Positions 34,245-43,642 are shown, counted from the stretch's first letter. The stretch: 64,000 nucleotides of DNA from Flavobacterium humi (GCF_004745595.1 NZ_SRLH01000002.1:124001-188000), one strand, 5' to 3'. Translations and numbers: made by a program. Notes: generated by a model not told the origin, from the sequence alone.

Positions 34245-35684
34245 ATGATTGAACAAGATAAAACCAAAAATGAATCCCCGGAACAACTTACAGATATTCT
34301 TTTAGTGTTTGATAAGGAAAAAATGAAAATTGAGGCTGTAAAAGGAATCGATAAAAATGGAGAGTTGACAACGACACCAGTTGATAAAAAAAATCAAAAT
34401 CAATTTATGCGGGTAGATAAACAAGGAGATGTTTTCTCTAATTTCTTTTCCAATTTTATAAGTCAGCTGCAAAACCCTACCCGTTTCAGTTTTTTCAAAG
34501 TACCTCAATTATTAGCTGTAGACATTGCGAAAGAGATGCAGCAACAGATAGACAATCCCAAACCGGAAGGTGAAAAGCTTTTACAAGAACACGAAGTTAA
34601 AATCAAATCAGAAAAGGATAATAAAAACGAAAATAAAGATACTATGGAAACACCAGAAACAACACAGGAAACAAGCGAATATCGTTTCAAACCGGAAGAA
34701 ATTGATTGGGAAACAATGTCAAATTTGGGGCTGAGTAAAGAAAAACTCGAAAAAATGAATTTGCTCGAGCCCTTATTAAAAGGTTATAAAACCAATGAAC
34801 TGGTACCTATCAGTCTAAATCTAGGTACGGCTATTGCCCGACTCGATGCCCGATTATCTCTTCAAACTTCTGAAGAAGGAAAAGTAGTAATGGCAATACA
34901 CGGCATACGAAAAGAACCGCAATTGAACTTTGCTTTTTTCGGTCACGAATTCAGTAAAGAAGACAAAGATAATCTACTTAAAACTGGCAATATGGGACGT
35001 GTCGTAGATCTTACAGTTCTTAAGACAGGTGAGCAGACTCCTTCAATTATAAGTATAGACAGGTTAACCAATGAATTGGTCGCTCTACGGGTTGATAAAA
35101 TAAAAATACCAGATGAAATCAAAGGCATCAAGCTCAGTGATGAACAAAAACAAACTTTACTGGAAGGGAAACCACTTTATCTTGAAGGCATGATCTCCAA
35201 AAAAGGGGAGCCATTTGATGCCACCGTTCAATTCAATGCTGACAAACGATATGTTGAATTCCAATTCGACAGAACCAGTAAAGTTGATCAAAATCAACAA
35301 CAAGAGCAAAACCACGAAGTCCCAAAAAACATTCGAGGAAAAGAACTAACTGAAAAGCAATACGAACAATTTAAAGAAGGAAAGACTATTTATTTAGACG
35401 GCTTAAAAGATAAAAAAGGTAAGGAATACAAAGGTTATTTTACGTTCAATAAAGTTACAGGCAGACCAGATTATTCATTTAGCAATCCCAACAGTGTAAA
35501 GATTCAGCCAGCAGAAGAGCATAAAACACAGACAGCTGTCAATTCTGAAGGCAAAACTAATGAAGCTACAAAAAAAATAAATGAACCATTAAAATCCGGG
35601 CAAAAGGAACCTGACAGCAAAAAACAACAGGAAGAACAAGAACAAAACAACACGCCAGCCAAGAATAAAAGCCGAAAAATGTAA
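34245..35684 (+). CDS. DUF4099/DUF3945 ICE protein
   Basis: The 479-aa protein has a lysine-rich linker. A DUF4099-like domain follows (about residues 143-270: KPEEIDWETMSNLGLSKEKL, VPISLNLGTAIARLDARL). Two tandem DUF3945 repeats of about 50 residues come next (near 288-345 and 360-410: LSDEQKQTLLEGKPLYLEGM; LTEKQYEQFKEGKTIYLDGL). The C-terminal tail is disordered and rich in Glu, Gln and Lys. It has no known enzymatic motif, but this gene nearly always precedes topB in these elements, so a role with the topoisomerase in DNA processing is likely. The TopB start is 18 bases away. Confidence 0.82.
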   Translation: MIEQDKTKNESPEQLTDILLVFDKEKMKIEAVKGIDKNGELTTTPVDKKNQNQFMRVDKQGDVFSNFFSNFISQLQNPTRFSFFKVPQLLAVDIAKEMQQQIDNPKPEGEKLLQEHEVKIKSEKDNKNENKDTMETPETTQETSEYRFKPEEIDWETMSNLGLSKEKLEKMNLLEPLLKGYKTNELVPISLNLGTAIARLDARLSLQTSEEGKVVMAIHGIRKEPQLNFAFFGHEFSKEDKDNLLKTGNMGRVVDLTVLKTGEQTPSIISIDRLTNELVALRVDKIKIPDEIKGIKLSDEQKQTLLEGKPLYLEGMISKKGEPFDATVQFNADKRYVEFQFDRTSKVDQNQQQEQNHEVPKNIRGKELTEKQYEQFKEGKTIYLDGLKDKKGKEYKGYFTFNKVTGRPDYSFSNPNSVKIQPAEEHKTQTAVNSEGKTNEATKKINEPLKSGQKEPDSKKQQEEQEQNNTPAKNKSRKM

Positions 35685-35702
35685 TTACAAAAAGATTGAA
35701 AT

Positions 35703-37793
35703 ATGAAAGCAGTAATTGCAGAAAAACCAAGCGTGGCCCGTGAAATAGCATTATTATTAGGTGCCACAAATAAGGATGAAGGTGTCTATTCTGGAAATGG
35801 TTATATGGTAACTTGGGCACTGGGTCATTTAGTAGGACTAGGTATGCCGGAAGATTATGGTATTTCAGGATTCCAGAAGGATGCCTTACCCATACTGCCT
35901 AAGCCATTTCTTTTAAAAATACGAAGAGTAAAAAAAGAAAAAGGTTATGTTACCGATATAGGCGCTTCGAAACAGCTAAAAATCATTGAGCAGGTCATAA
36001 AGCAATGTGATAGCATCATTGTAGCTACAGATGCCGGCCGTGAAGGTGAACTGATTTTCCGTTACATCTACCAATATCTAAAGTGCAAGAAACCCTTTGA
36101 AAGACTGTGGATTAGCTCTCTTACGGAAAAAGCCATCAAACAGGGATTTGATAATCTAAAACCAGGCATTGATTTCGATGGTTTATATCTGGCCGCACAA
36201 GCTAGAAGCCGTGCTGATTGGCTGGTTGGTATTAATGCCTCACAGGCTCTCAGTATTTCTGCAGGAAATACTATTTATAGCTTAGGCAGGGTACAGACAC
36301 CAACGCTGGCTTTAATCTGCAAACGTTATTTGGAAAACAAAAGTTTTAAAATTCAAACCTACTGGCAGCTTCAATTGATTCATCAAAAAGACTATATTAA
36401 CTTTTTGAGCCTTTCCAAAAACAAATGGAATGATAAAAAACAAGCTGAATCGATTTTTAAATCCATTCAGCGCAGTATGACAGCCAGTGTCATCTCTATA
36501 GAAAGTAAAACCATCACTGAGCATCCTCCCCTCCTATTTGATCTTACAGGTCTGCAAAAAGAGGCCAATAAAAAATTAAACCTTTCTGCAGAAGAAGCCC
36601 TTGCTATTGCGCAAAGTCTCTATGAAAAAAGGTTCATTACTTATCCAAGAACTGGAAGTAAATACATTCCTGAAGATCTTTGGCCTGAAGTATCTAGCCT
36701 TATTAGAACATTAGAAACCAGAAATACTTGCAGAGAAGGCTTTACAAAGATAAAATTTGGACAACTAAATAAACGCATAGTAAATGACCTGAAAGTAACG
36801 GATCATCATGGGTTGCTTATCACAGAGAAAAAACCATCGGCTTTATCTGCGAAGGAAAATGCGATTTATGATATAATTGCGTTACGCTTATTAGAAGCAG
36901 TTTCCGAGACTAGTATAAAAGAAATAACAGACATAACCTTACAGGTCTTACATTATGATTTTTCAGTCAAGGGCTGTAAAGTTGTACAGGCAGGATGGCG
37001 GACCATTAAAGGCTGCTTTTTTGATGAAGATAATGAGCACACCCAGGATTTGCCTTCTCTGAAAGTTGGCGATGAGCTTAAAGTTAAAGATGTTGTTCTA
37101 CTCGAAAAGAAAACCAAACCTCCGGTTTTATACACAGAAGCAGGACTTCTATCAGCTATGGAATCAGCTGGAAAAGAAATTGAAAACGAAGAAGAACGTA
37201 AGGCTCTGCTAAATATCGGAATAGGAACACCAGCAACCAGAGCCGCAATCATAGAAATACTATTTACCAGAAATTATATTCAAAGGGAAAAAAAATCTCT
37301 GGTTCCAACTGAAAAAGGAGTACATGTGTATAACCTTGTCAAAGACAAGAAGATTGCCGATGTATCAATGACAGCTGAGTGGGAACTGACTTTGGAAAAA
37401 ATAGAAAATAACCAAATTGATACGGATGCATTCCAAAAAGGAATTGAGGAGTATGTAGTTTCTATCACTCAAGAACTTCTCAACACAGCTATAGTTACTG
37501 AAATTTTACCTGTTCTTAATTGTCCAAAGTGCAATAAGCAACATTTGCTCATTAAAGATATACTTGTCAAATGTCCTGATGATATTTGTAAATGGGTACA
37601 ATTTCGTAATATCTGCGGTGTCAACTTGAGTGTAACGGATTTAGAAAATCTAATCAATAAAGGAAAAACTACTGTACTTAAGGATATGAAATCTAAGTCG
37701 GGGAAAAAATTCAATGCCTCAATTGTACTTAACGAAAATGGAAAAACAACTTTTGAATTTGAAGGGGATAAAAAAATAGTTTACCGACGTTAA
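35703..37793 (+). CDS. topB: DNA topoisomerase III
   Basis: The 696-aa type IA topoisomerase has the Toprim domain (MKAVIAEKPSVAREIALLLG; ATDAGREGELIFRYIY). The central domains include RVQTPTLALI, and the active-site Tyr lies in RFITYPRTGSKYIPEDLW (about residue 317). A Cys-containing C-terminal region follows (CPKCNKQH, CPDDICKW). The very end repeats the DUF3945 pattern seen in the upstream protein. It relaxes or decatenates single-stranded substrates during transfer or replication of the element. Confidence 0.93.
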   Translation: MKAVIAEKPSVAREIALLLGATNKDEGVYSGNGYMVTWALGHLVGLGMPEDYGISGFQKDALPILPKPFLLKIRRVKKEKGYVTDIGASKQLKIIEQVIKQCDSIIVATDAGREGELIFRYIYQYLKCKKPFERLWISSLTEKAIKQGFDNLKPGIDFDGLYLAAQARSRADWLVGINASQALSISAGNTIYSLGRVQTPTLALICKRYLENKSFKIQTYWQLQLIHQKDYINFLSLSKNKWNDKKQAESIFKSIQRSMTASVISIESKTITEHPPLLFDLTGLQKEANKKLNLSAEEALAIAQSLYEKRFITYPRTGSKYIPEDLWPEVSSLIRTLETRNTCREGFTKIKFGQLNKRIVNDLKVTDHHGLLITEKKPSALSAKENAIYDIIALRLLEAVSETSIKEITDITLQVLHYDFSVKGCKVVQAGWRTIKGCFFDEDNEHTQDLPSLKVGDELKVKDVVLLEKKTKPPVLYTEAGLLSAMESAGKEIENEEERKALLNIGIGTPATRAAIIEILFTRNYIQREKKSLVPTEKGVHVYNLVKDKKIADVSMTAEWELTLEKIENNQIDTDAFQKGIEEYVVSITQELLNTAIVTEILPVLNCPKCNKQHLLIKDILVKCPDDICKWVQFRNICGVNLSVTDLENLINKGKTTVLKDMKSKSGKKFNASIVLNENGKTTFEFEGDKKIVYRR

Positions 37794-37836
37794 TTAAATA
37801 AATAGTAAATAAGTAAAGTTTTTCTAAAAGTTATTA

Positions 37837-37870
37837 ATTCAGTATTTATACTGAAGTATAAATACTGAAT
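37837..37870. repeat. Perfect inverted repeat, 16-bp arms
   Basis: ATTCAGTATTTATACT (37837-37852) is exactly complementary to 37855-37870, with GA between. No T-run follows, so it is more operator-like than terminator-like. A second hairpin, TTACGG-CAAAA-CCGTAA, lies at 37906-37922. Both precede the RiPP gene cluster. Confidence 0.75.
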
Positions 37871-38010
37871 ATCTCTCTTCCGATTTGAAATAATTTTAAC
37901 ATTTATTACGGCAAAACCGTAACAAATGCTAAACTTTCAAACATACCAGATTATACATACTCACATACTTGTATTTGTAAGAATTTTTAATTTGTTTTGG
38001 GTTCAATTTT

Positions 38011-38982
38011 ATGATAATGCAAATCCAACCTTTTAAAAATTTACATAAGATTTTATTACTTATCTGTATCATAATGGTACCTATAATAGTATCATCATTT
38101 AAGACTAAACAAATTACTTCCAGTAAAAATACTGATATTAATTACATCCCATATTACTTAAAAGTGTACGAAGCAGACAGCTTATTCCTAACTAATAACT
38201 TTAAAGGAAGCTATAAAATACTTGATAGTCTGTTTCAAAAGTACGAACCCATAAATATGGAAAACTACAAAGAATATGGAAATTATATAGCGTCTTCTGT
38301 AATGACAGGTCACATAAAAGACATTGATGAAAAAATAAAAAAAGGATTCAGCAATTTCGGCACTATTGGTTTTAATCACCCTGAATCATCTAAATTGTTT
38401 GATACCATAAGAAAAGTCACAAAACTATCTAAGGAAGATTTCACACTTTTCTTAAAAGACTACTCAAAAAAAATAAATCTGGATCTTAGGAAAAGAATCG
38501 TTCAAATGGATATTGAAGATCAATCCTCCAGAGGTGATAACTATAGTGTGGAGAAAATGAAATTTTATCAAAAAAAACATAAAAAAGAAATAGAAGATAT
38601 TATTTCAAATTATGGTTATCCAAATTATCAAATTATTGGATCATCAGGGTATTCAGATCCTTCAAATCCAACGCAGATGCCGATTATATTCACCACCATT
38701 TTTTTACATCAGGATAATAAGATACTCAAGAAGCACTTACCAATGTTATTGGAAAATCTAAAGAAAGGTAAATGTTCGCCAGATGATTATGCTTCAATCT
38801 TTGACAGGCTGATGTGGGAAACAAGAAAAGATTCAAAACAACTTTATGGTACATTTCCAGATCATGGAAATCTACATCCTGAAAAAATTGATTCTATCAG
38901 GAAATCTATTGGATTACCGCGATTTGGATATGAGACGTGGGCATTTAACACTGCTTTTCCTAATATTTCTGATAAAAACTAA
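38011..38982 (+). CDS. DUF6624-like exported protein, paralogue A
   Basis: The 323-aa protein has an N-terminal hydrophobic segment (about residues 13-32, signal or anchor). The C-terminal third has FTTIFLHQD, a Leu-Pro motif, KKGKCSPDDYASIFDRL and QLYGTF, a pattern like DUF6624 (HAD...G...DR...QYGTQ). It shares about half of its visible residues with the next gene, including NYIPYYLKVYEADSLFLTNN. It is the first of five or six plus-strand genes leading into the RiPP maturases. Function is unknown; the DUF6624 match is my reading of the motif. Confidence 0.6.
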   Translation: MIMQIQPFKNLHKILLLICIIMVPIIVSSFKTKQITSSKNTDINYIPYYLKVYEADSLFLTNNFKGSYKILDSLFQKYEPINMENYKEYGNYIASSVMTGHIKDIDEKIKKGFSNFGTIGFNHPESSKLFDTIRKVTKLSKEDFTLFLKDYSKKINLDLRKRIVQMDIEDQSSRGDNYSVEKMKFYQKKHKKEIEDIISNYGYPNYQIIGSSGYSDPSNPTQMPIIFTTIFLHQDNKILKKHLPMLLENLKKGKCSPDDYASIFDRLMWETRKDSKQLYGTFPDHGNLHPEKIDSIRKSIGLPRFGYETWAFNTAFPNISDKN

Positions 38983-38991
38983 AATTTAAAA

Positions 38992-39975
38992 ATGACTTTG
39001 AATAGATACGGATATATTTTATCAAACGGTGTTACCATGTTAGCAATGGGTCTGCTTATAGTTTCATTTTTGTCATGCAAAACCATTAAAGTTACTGCAA
39101 TTGATCCCGTTGTTAAAAATGAAATCAACTACATTCCTTATTACCTAAAAGTGTATGAAGCCGACAGCTTATTTCTAACTAATAATTACCAGAGAAGCTA
39201 TGAGATTCTTGATAGTTTATTTCAACACTATGAACCTCTGAATATGGAAGGTTACTTTGAGTACAGCGCATACATTGCTACATCCGTTTTGACACATCAT
39301 TTAAAAGATATTGATAAAAAAATCAGGAAAGGTTATGCTGATTTTGGGCATATTAGTATATCTCATAAAAATTCATTTGATTTTTATGACAGCATTATGA
39401 AGACTTCGAAACTTACCGAAACAGAAATAAGAATATTAAAGCTTGAACACTCCAAAAAGATCAATCTGGATCTACGGCAAAAAATTGTAATCATGTCAGA
39501 AGAAGATCAAGCGCCAAGGATAGATTATAATACTGACAAAATAAAATTCTATCAGGAAAAGCACAAAATAGAAATTGAAGATATTATTTCTAAATATGGT
39601 TATCCAAATTATAAAGTAATTGGGGATGTAAGTTATTCTGATGGCACTGATAAAATATATAAATCAGTGTCGTTTACCACTATTTTTTTACATCAGGATA
39701 TGAATGTGAAAGAAAAATATTTACCAATGATGCTGGAAGGCGTGAAAAAAGGGACTTTTTTACCAGCTGATTATGCTGCAATTTTTGATAAAAGCATTTG
39801 GCAGTCTACGTCTGAAAAAAATAATCCTCAACAACTATATGGTACCTTCCCAAAACTTAATTTGAAATATCCTAAAAAAATAAATACAATAAGAAAATCA
39901 ATAGGATTACCGCATTTAGGCTATGAAGTATGGAGATATAACCAAATATTTGAAGAAAAAGTAAATACAAATTAA
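38992..39975 (+). CDS. DUF6624-like lipoprotein, paralogue B
   Basis: The 327-aa protein is a tandem paralogue of the preceding gene, nine bases away. It has a lipoprotein-type signal with Cys near residue 28 (LLIVSFLSCK). The shared blocks are NYIPYYLKVYEADSLFLTNN, KINLDLRQKIV, IEIEDIISKYGYPNY, FTTIFLHQD and QQLYGTF. A recent duplication is evident. Seventeen bases separate it from the RiPP precursor gene, implying cotranscription. Its function in the cluster is unknown; a surface role or an immunity role are both possible. Confidence 0.6.
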   Translation: MTLNRYGYILSNGVTMLAMGLLIVSFLSCKTIKVTAIDPVVKNEINYIPYYLKVYEADSLFLTNNYQRSYEILDSLFQHYEPLNMEGYFEYSAYIATSVLTHHLKDIDKKIRKGYADFGHISISHKNSFDFYDSIMKTSKLTETEIRILKLEHSKKINLDLRQKIVIMSEEDQAPRIDYNTDKIKFYQEKHKIEIEDIISKYGYPNYKVIGDVSYSDGTDKIYKSVSFTTIFLHQDMNVKEKYLPMMLEGVKKGTFLPADYAAIFDKSIWQSTSEKNNPQQLYGTFPKLNLKYPKKINTIRKSIGLPHLGYEVWRYNQIFEEKVNTN

Positions 39976-39992
39976 TTTAATCTTAAATAACT

Positions 39993-40220
39993 ATGAAAAA
40001 AATGAAATCATTGGAAGATTTTAGGCAAGAAGGACTTTGTCTAAACAAAGAAGAATTATTGAATGCTGATGGAGGCATTGGTCAACCTGTGCCAGCATCA
40101 TCAGAATCTGTCCGCTATGAAGACACATCTTTCCCTACATCAGATTGTATACGTTGGGCAAGAAAAGACAGAATGGGATTCTTTGAAGATAAGGAAGAAG
40201 GGATCCTAGTAAATTATTAA
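39993..40220 (+). CDS. Grasp-with-spasm RiPP precursor peptide
   Basis: The 75-aa peptide has a Bacteroidota-type leader (MKKMKSLEDF, LNKEELLNADGG) with Gly-Gly at residues 27-28. The core region after it (about 29-75) is rich in Ser/Thr (S36, S37, S39, T45, S46, T49, S50) and in Asp/Glu (E38, E43, D44, D51, D59, E65, D66, E68, E69) with one Cys (C52). Side-chain ester or amide cross-links between these groups are the chemistry of ATP-grasp-made graspetides. It sits directly upstream of the ATP-grasp maturase. Assignment is by position, leader and composition. Confidence 0.75.
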   Translation: MKKMKSLEDFRQEGLCLNKEELLNADGGIGQPVPASSESVRYEDTSFPTSDCIRWARKDRMGFFEDKEEGILVNY

Positions 40221-40265
40221 TTATTCTAATACTTGAAAGTTTAAATCAAGTATTTTTATTTGCAA

Positions 40266-41198
40266 ATGATATTAATATTGTCAGATGAAAGGGATTTATC
40301 AACCACTCAAGTTATTGAGTGGTTGGAATTCTTAAATAGAAAATGGATTCGTATTAACCAGGAAGATAAAGTAAAAATTGAGTTTTGTGGGAAAGAAATA
40401 ATATTTAAGTTAAATAATATTGTATTTAACTTCTCAGATGTCACCAGTTTTTGGTATAGAAGAGGTTATATAAATTTACAAAATGATACTACAGGAATTA
40501 GACCATTCGATGAATTTCAGAATGAAGAACTAAAAATTATCATGCAATTTATATATTATAAATTAGATGATAAACATCATTTAAATTCAATAAAGAATGC
40601 AAACGTTAACAAATTAATTGTAACCTCAATGGCTAGAGATTGTAATATCAATACTCCTGAGGATTATATTTTTTCAAATAAAGAAGGTTTAGAGCAAGTG
40701 ATAAATTCTAAAAATACATACATAACAAAATCAATAAGTGGAGACTCAATTCGAGAATTTGAGGATTTTATTGCTTTTAACTACACCTCAGAATTTACCA
40801 ACGATTGGTTAATTCCCGATTCCTTTTCCCCTTCTTTAGTGCAGAATCAGATAATAAAGAAATACGAACTAAGAATATTTTATTTAGCTGGCGAATTCTA
40901 TACTATGGCTATCTTTTCTCAAAAAGACAATCAAACTAGTGTTGATTTTAGAAATTACAACAATCATAAACCAAACAGAAGAGTACCATATAAACTCCCA
41001 TTAGAAATTGAAGAGAAATTAGATGTTTTAATGAAAAAAATGGATTTAAACAGTGGTTCCATTGATATGATTGTAACACCTGAAAATGAATATGTCTTTT
41101 TAGAAATTAACCCCGTCGGACAATTTGGTATGACTTCGTTTCCCTGCAACTACAATATTGAGAAAAGAATAGCTGATTATCTGAGTTATGAAAATTGA
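40266..41198 (+). CDS. gwsG: Grasp-with-spasm ATP-grasp peptide maturase
   Basis: The 310-aa protein begins MILILSDERDLSTTQVIEWL, typical of this maturase family. It carries the ATP-grasp fold: the central nucleotide-binding strand with YITKS, SLVQNQIIKKYELRIFYL, then the metal-binding end GSIDMIVTPENEYVFLEINP followed by VGQFG. It would use ATP to activate Asp/Glu side chains of the precursor and close them onto Ser/Thr/Lys. ATG 40266 is preferred to TTG 40260. It overlaps a 62-aa ORF by 11 bases, so the cluster is translationally coupled. Confidence 0.85.
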   Translation: MILILSDERDLSTTQVIEWLEFLNRKWIRINQEDKVKIEFCGKEIIFKLNNIVFNFSDVTSFWYRRGYINLQNDTTGIRPFDEFQNEELKIIMQFIYYKLDDKHHLNSIKNANVNKLIVTSMARDCNINTPEDYIFSNKEGLEQVINSKNTYITKSISGDSIREFEDFIAFNYTSEFTNDWLIPDSFSPSLVQNQIIKKYELRIFYLAGEFYTMAIFSQKDNQTSVDFRNYNNHKPNRRVPYKLPLEIEEKLDVLMKKMDLNSGSIDMIVTPENEYVFLEINPVGQFGMTSFPCNYNIEKRIADYLSYEN

Positions 41199-41376
41199 AA
41201 AAGTAAAAAAGTTCATAGAAGACAATAAAGATAAACTACCATTATCTTATAATAATTTAATGTACAAGACCAATGAAGAAATTGAAAAGACTGGGAAATC
41301 TATAAATTCTGAAAAATTTAAAGATGGAAACTATTCTATTTTTAAATTCTACAAACCAATTTCCCGTCTTAAATAA
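41188..41376 (+). CDS. Small protein between the two RiPP maturases
   Basis: The 62-aa product (MKIEKVKKFIEDNKDKLPLS at its start) is charged and contains no signal peptide or Cys. Its start overlaps the ATP-grasp gene by 11 bases and its stop is two bases from the SPASM gene, so it is very likely translated. No family is recognised. It could be a second small substrate or a maturation helper; neither is shown. Confidence 0.6.
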   Translation: MKIEKVKKFIEDNKDKLPLSYNNLMYKTNEEIEKTGKSINSEKFKDGNYSIFKFYKPISRLK

Positions 41377-41378
41377 TT

Positions 41379-42473
41379 ATGAATTCCAAAAAGTATTTTA
41401 AAATATTCAGTAATTGCATCATTGTCACAGGCTATAATAGAAGTCTTATACTGGATTGGCAACGAAATAATTTTGTAGCTATACCAGATACACTCCAGAA
41501 AATGATTTCTCTATTCCAAAATAAGAAATCTATTGATGATGTAATTCATTTCTATGGGGAAGAAAATAAAGAAATTGTCCATGAATATTTAGAATTTTTA
41601 ATTGAGAATGAGTTTGGATTTATTACCGATGCTGATGAATTCGATTTGTTTATAGATATCGATACCAATTTTGAAATAGCTTCTCATATCACTAACTGTA
41701 TTGTTGAGATTTCTGACGAAACAATTCCGAGTATTGATAAAATCGTTCGCGATTTAGAATCTTTGTACTGTAAAGATGTGCAATTTGTTTGCTATGAATC
41801 ACTGGATTTAGACACTTTAAAATATGTACTAAAAGCTACCAACGAAACCAATTTCAGATCGATAGAACTCATTTTAAAATATTCCAAAGAAGTATTTGAG
41901 TTTATTGGGGAGATAGATAAAAATAATTTCAGGATTACAGAGCTTACTTTACATTCTTCGGCAAACAAGAATAAAGAAGTTTCAAAAGGAACTTTCAATA
42001 TTATTTTTATTAACCATGAACTAAAAGATTTTAGGAATTGTGGAATTGTTGACAGTAAATATTTTAACAATGTCAATAAATATAAAATATTTGAATCTTT
42101 AAATCATAATTCCTGCCTTCATAAAAAAATATCTGTTACTCAAAATGGTGAAATAAAAAACTGTCCTTCTATACCTGACAGTTTTGGTAACATTAGGGAT
42201 ACTACTTTAGTAGATGTCATAAATCAATCTAGTTTCACGAAGTATTGGAACGTAACTAAAGATCAAATTGATGTTTGCAAAGATTGCGAATTCCGTCATA
42301 TATGCACCGATTGTCGCGCTTATGTAGAAGAACCTGGAAATCAATACTCCAAGCCTTTAAAATGTGGTTATAATCCTTATACGAATGTTTGGGAAGAATG
42401 GAGTACAAACCCGCTGAAAGAAACAGCAATCAATTATTACCAAATGGAACAACTTGTGCAAAAAAACAATTAA
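41379..42473 (+). CDS. gwsS: Grasp-with-spasm SPASM-domain maturase
   Basis: The 364-aa protein has a helical N-terminal part and a C-terminal SPASM domain with the cysteines of an iron-sulfur cluster site: NSCLHKK, KNCPS, then C300-x2-C303-x5-C309-x2-C312 and KCGYNP. The radical-SAM CxxxCxxC triad is absent from the place where it would be expected (near residues 100-120), as is characteristic of this family. It pairs with the ATP-grasp enzyme in grasp-with-spasm RiPP clusters. What the SPASM half does without radical SAM is not known. Confidence 0.85.
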   Translation: MNSKKYFKIFSNCIIVTGYNRSLILDWQRNNFVAIPDTLQKMISLFQNKKSIDDVIHFYGEENKEIVHEYLEFLIENEFGFITDADEFDLFIDIDTNFEIASHITNCIVEISDETIPSIDKIVRDLESLYCKDVQFVCYESLDLDTLKYVLKATNETNFRSIELILKYSKEVFEFIGEIDKNNFRITELTLHSSANKNKEVSKGTFNIIFINHELKDFRNCGIVDSKYFNNVNKYKIFESLNHNSCLHKKISVTQNGEIKNCPSIPDSFGNIRDTTLVDVINQSSFTKYWNVTKDQIDVCKDCEFRHICTDCRAYVEEPGNQYSKPLKCGYNPYTNVWEEWSTNPLKETAINYYQMEQLVQKNN

Positions 42474-42503
42474 AGTTATATCTCTCAGCTGTTTAGTTTG
42501 TTT

Positions 42504-43472
42504 TTATAAATTAAGTTTTGTCACAGGAAATTTTACTACAAAATGGTTTCCGACATCTTCATCACCTTCCCAGACCTTAACTACAATACCTTGAGATCTT
42601 CCTATAAGAGAATCGTTTTTAAAAACTTCTAGTGTTGCTCTTATAGGGTAAACTTTTATACGACTATAATCATACTCTGTCAATTCAATTTTTTGCTTTT
42701 TAGTCACCTTATAAAGGTTATAAAATTCATCTAATGTTACAGGTAAATCCAAACTATCATTATATTTTTTTAAGGTATCTAGCCATTTATTAGTTTCAAC
42801 AACTCGTATTGCGCCTTCAAAGCTTGATCTTGCCCATTTTTTATTATCTCTTAAACTATTAATCGTTCCTTTAAAATCCTTATAATTTCTTATCAATTCA
42901 ATAGAGCTTAGATCTACAGTCTGAATCAATTTTTTATCAAACAACTGAATACTAGATTTTATATCCAATGAATTGCCTGAGATAAAGAAACCTTTTTTCC
43001 ATCCTTGAACATTCAGAGAATCTAGATCTTTATTTTCAATTATTCTTAATTCAAGTTCAGATGTGTTCTTGAAAATTTCAGGTGTATCTTCACCTGCATT
43101 ATCGATATGGAACGTAACTTTCGCAGTAATATCCTGGATTTTGATAGTTGATAATTCCGTACCTATTTGAACTGGGGGTGACGGACTAAGCCACCATATT
43201 AAAACTAGAATAAAAACTGCAATACCGGAAGTCGCTTGAATTGCAATTTTTCCAAATCTTGTATCCGGGGATTGCCCGGTCAGCTTAACTGAACCTGAAA
43301 GAAAAAATGTAAATAGACCAGCCAATAAAGATGAAGCAAATGCCATCATTCTTTGCTTATAAAATGGTAGTGTATCAGGGGAAAATAAAAAAATATAGAT
43401 AAAAAAAACTAAAAGTATAGAACCAAAAATGTAGGTTCCGATTTTCTTGTCATCATGTTGTTTCGCTCCCAT
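42504..43472 (-). CDS. Hypothetical membrane protein, 322 aa
   Basis: Three hydrophobic segments lie at about residues 12-30, 42-60 and 76-96, followed by a soluble part of about 220 residues with beta-like character (TAKVTFHIDN, ATLEVFKNDSLIGRSQGIVV). No family is recognised. It is transcribed away from the amidase-like gene, with a 170-base divergent intergenic region, and converges on the RiPP cluster with only 30 bases between stop codons. A partner or immunity role for the neighbouring secreted protein is possible but unproven. Confidence 0.6.
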   Translation of the reverse strand: MGAKQHDDKKIGTYIFGSILLVFFIYIFLFSPDTLPFYKQRMMAFASSLLAGLFTFFLSGSVKLTGQSPDTRFGKIAIQATSGIAVFILVLIWWLSPSPPVQIGTELSTIKIQDITAKVTFHIDNAGEDTPEIFKNTSELELRIIENKDLDSLNVQGWKKGFFISGNSLDIKSSIQLFDKKLIQTVDLSSIELIRNYKDFKGTINSLRDNKKWARSSFEGAIRVVETNKWLDTLKKYNDSLDLPVTLDEFYNLYKVTKKQKIELTEYDYSRIKVYPIRATLEVFKNDSLIGRSQGIVVKVWEGDEDVGNHFVVKFPVTKLNL

Positions 43473-43642
43473 CTGTTGTATTTTTTTTACATTGACTTTA
43501 CCACTTTTCTTTTTATGATATTCGATTCTTACGCAGAGTTAATAAAGTTAAGGAAAAGATTTATATCAAAAACCAGTATAAATACGTATTGTCTTACATC
43601 TAATTCTTTGTTAAATTTAAGCAAGCTAAATAAAACTGTGTT

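Noticed and set aside
37501..37610. Zinc ribbon at the TopB end as a separate gene
   Set aside because: It is in frame with topB and typical of type IA topoisomerase C-termini.
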